A stretch of 64,000 bases of DNA, taken from the NCBI GenBank assembly GCA_031262835.1, contig JAISGY010000013.1:17282-81281 (forward strand). The letters run 5' to 3'. This DNA comes from Ruminococcus sp. (GTDB taxonomy: Bacteria > Bacillota > Clostridia > Oscillospirales > Ruminococcaceae). Position 1 is the stretch's first letter, and every line of letters starts with the position of its first letter. The notes beneath the pieces were generated by a model. That model saw only the letters and a program-made list of their open reading frames with translations. It was not told where the DNA came from and did no database searches. Both the position numbers and the translations under genes were made by a program. Below, piece after piece: positions 62,991 through 64,000 of the stretch.

Positions 62991-63518
62991 ATGTTAAACG
63001 TATCAGATGAACAAATAATCGCCGACGGCGGCAATGCGGCGGAAATTATCTGCGGACGTTACCTTAAATATGTAACTTCCATCTGCAAAAAATTTTCATC
63101 ACCGCTTTCACCGCAATTCGACGATCTGTTGCAAGAAGCCTTAGTCACGCTCTTTTCGGCTGTTCATTCATATGACCCGTCAAAAGGCGCGAAGTTTAAG
63201 ACCTATGCGTATTCATGCATAAGAAACCGATTGGTTAATGTTGTAAAATCAACGCAAACTGCCGTTGATATAGAAGCCATTGAGCCGATAGACCACGTTT
63301 CGCCCGAGACCCTGTTTATTCAAAATGAGTCCGACAAATCCCTGTTAACTGCTTTAGACGAAATCCTCTCCGACCTTGAGTTTGCTGTCCTCTCCCTCCG
63401 CCTTGACGGCTATTCATTCGCAGACATTGCAAAAAAACTAAGCATAACCGACAAGTCCGTTGACAACGCCATGTCCCGCATCCGTGCCAAGACCGCCCGC
63501 CCCGACCCGACCGCCTGA
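62991..63518 (+). CDS. RNA polymerase sigma factor, sigma-70 family, small
   Basis: A 175-residue sigma factor with region 2 (about 20-85; FDDLLQEALVTLFSAVHSYDPSKGAKFKTYAYSCIRNRL, written here as consecutive motifs: FDDLLQEALV, SYDPSKGAKF, YAYSCIRNRL) and region 4 (about 115-170; LSDLEFAVLSLRLDGYSFAD, KKLSITDKSVDNAMSRIR). Region 3 is missing. The size suits an alternative sigma factor, related in style to SigH/ECF types, but no anti-sigma gene is beside it. No clear ribosome site precedes the ATG (ttttcaatcgtt). The last codons lie in a GC-rich stretch, part of which is repeated after the stop. Confidence 0.85.
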   Translation: MLNVSDEQIIADGGNAAEIICGRYLKYVTSICKKFSSPLSPQFDDLLQEALVTLFSAVHSYDPSKGAKFKTYAYSCIRNRLVNVVKSTQTAVDIEAIEPIDHVSPETLFIQNESDKSLLTALDEILSDLEFAVLSLRLDGYSFADIAKKLSITDKSVDNAMSRIRAKTARPDPTA

Positions 63519-63555
63519 CACCCCCGCCCGACCTGACAACCAAGACCGCCCGCCC
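63487..63555 (+). repeat. 16-bp direct repeat spanning the sigma-gene 3' end
   Basis: CCAAGACCGCCCGCCC occurs at 63487-63502 (inside the sigma gene) and again at 63540-63555 (after its stop). The intervening sequence is also built from CCCGAC/CCTGAC units. This GC-rich patch contrasts with the AT-rich surroundings and looks like a recent local duplication that may have changed the sigma C-terminus. Confidence 0.6.
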
Positions 63556-63622
63556 GACTGCCGCGCCGTAACATTTCCCCAAAACTTCCATATTATAGAG
63601 ACAAAGGTTTTCTTATTACTCA

Positions 63623-63694
63623 TGACCGAGTAGCTTAACTAAGAGCGTTGTTTTTTCCAAGGCAAAGGTGTCGGTGCAAGTCCGTCCAAGGTCA
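63623..63694 (+). other. tRNA-like element (degenerate tRNA-Lys(UUU)-like)
   Basis: A 72-base segment can be threaded onto a tRNA cloverleaf. TGACC pairs with GGTCA at the ends, the TA of positions 8-9 is followed by a D-stem GCTT/GAGC, and TTG/CAA closes a loop TTTTTTC (anticodon TTT). The T-arm is GTCGG-TGCAAGT-CCGTC. But the D-loop (AACTAA) lacks the GG pair, T-loop position 55 is G, the anticodon stem has a mismatch, and two acceptor pairs fail. It is most likely a tRNA pseudogene or a tRNA-mimicking RNA, not a working tRNA. Confidence 0.35.
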
Positions 63695-63720
63695 CAAATA
63701 AATTTAGCGAGGGAAACCAA

Positions 63721-63999
63721 ATGTATCAAGACAAAACACTCATATGTAAAGACTGCGGACAAGAATTCACCTTCACAGCCGGCGAACAAGAATTCTATGC
63801 TGAAAAAGGCTTTCAGAACGAACCCCAACGCTGCAAATCTTGCCGCGACATAAGAAAATCCGGCGGCGGTCAGCGCGAAATGTTCGAAGCTACCTGCGAC
63901 AGCTGCGGCGGCGTTGCAAGAATCCCCTTCAGACCCAAGGAAGGCCGTCCTGTTTATTGCAGCGATTGCTTCGCAAGAATGAACCCCGGCAGAAACTAA
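63721..63999 (+). CDS. Double zinc-ribbon protein
   Basis: A 92-residue protein with two zinc-binding units. The first is C9/C12 (CKDCGQEF) with C38/C41 (CKSC), including the FTFTAGEQEFYAEKGF motif; the second is C59/C62 (CDSCGG) with C80/C83 (CSDC), including PFRPKEGRPVYC. This double arrangement is a widespread small protein of clostridia and candidate-phylum bacteria with unknown function, possibly RNA-linked. The ATG follows GCGAGGGAAACCAA. It lies 26 bases after the tRNA-like element and ends one base before the window edge. Confidence 0.88.
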   Translation: MYQDKTLICKDCGQEFTFTAGEQEFYAEKGFQNEPQRCKSCRDIRKSGGGQREMFEATCDSCGGVARIPFRPKEGRPVYCSDCFARMNPGRN

Positions 64000-64000
64000 A

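Noticed and set aside
63623..63694. A functional tRNA-Lys(UUU)
   Set aside because: Missing D-loop GG, altered T-loop and multiple stem mismatches argue against a working tRNA; kept only as a tRNA-like element.

Overview
This window reads as a chromosomal segment from an anaerobic, probably uncultured member of the Clostridia (Oscillospirales or a related order is my guess). The evidence is the Firmicutes-type cluster gdpP-rplI-dnaB-tilS-hpt-ftsH with RNase J beside it, a eukaryote-type glycyl-tRNA synthetase, a sensory-type [FeFe]-hydrogenase homologue, class I fumarase and quinolinate synthase (both oxygen-sensitive Fe-S enzymes), and sigma-A promoters of the form TTGACA-17 bp-TATAAT. No phage, plasmid, transposase or CRISPR locus is visible. 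Coding density is very high.

Layout. 1-7.2 kb (+): the 3' end of secF, a sugar-phosphate isomerase-like gene, glyS, a TtcA-type tRNA thiolase, a CDF metal exporter, type I pullulanase and a GtrA protein, closely packed. 7.3-10.3 kb (+): a secreted 1001-residue protein joining a glycosidase-like domain to an amidase. 10.4-12.1 kb (-): a sensory-type [FeFe]-hydrogenase homologue with its own consensus promoter. 12.2-30.0 kb (-): a long co-directional run of 18 genes with gaps mostly under 25 bp. In transcription order they are a NYN-domain protein, hom, greA, lysS, two unknown membrane proteins, an ArsP_2-type exporter, an unknown permease, an iron alcohol dehydrogenase, fumarase alpha, fruK, a D,D-carboxypeptidase, ung, a lipoprotein, nrdR, cimA, nadA and an unknown membrane protein. 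30.1-35.3 kb (+): a tiny zinc-ribbon gene and two tandem paralogous secreted proteins of about 800 residues that I cannot assign. 35.3-37.5 kb (-): an ABC-2 exporter pair. 37.7-38.5 kb (+): tRNA-Ser(CGA) and a DUF4830-like protein. 38.6-48.4 kb (-): ftsH, hpt, tilS, dnaB, rplI, gdpP and rnjA. 48.7-52.1 kb (-): three tandem secreted transglutaminase-fold proteins, the middle one lacking the catalytic Cys and His. 52.2-54.6 kb (+): the preQ0 operon queD-queE-folE-queC. 54.7-58.5 kb (+): a heterodimeric ABC exporter with one degenerate ATP site. 58.5-62.8 kb (+): recJ and relA/spoT. 62.9-64 kb (+): a small sigma factor, a tRNA-like element and a double zinc-ribbon protein.

Several genes form working groups. 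CimA, Hom and NadA are steps towards isoleucine, threonine/methionine and NAD. The D,D-carboxypeptidase, the amidase fusion and the lipoprotein act, or probably act, on the envelope. GdpP (c-di-AMP) and RelA (ppGpp) are second-messenger enzymes.

The most unusual items are: the tandem secreted paralogues at 30.3-35.3 kb, which share a duplicated promoter; the hydrogenase homologue missing the proton-relay cysteine; the transglutaminase trio with an internal pseudoenzyme; the glycosidase-like/amidase fusion; a structured 5' leader of RNase J; a gdpP frame whose best start is a non-standard ATA codon; a 21-bp repeat family at two junctions; and a tRNA-like element near the right end.
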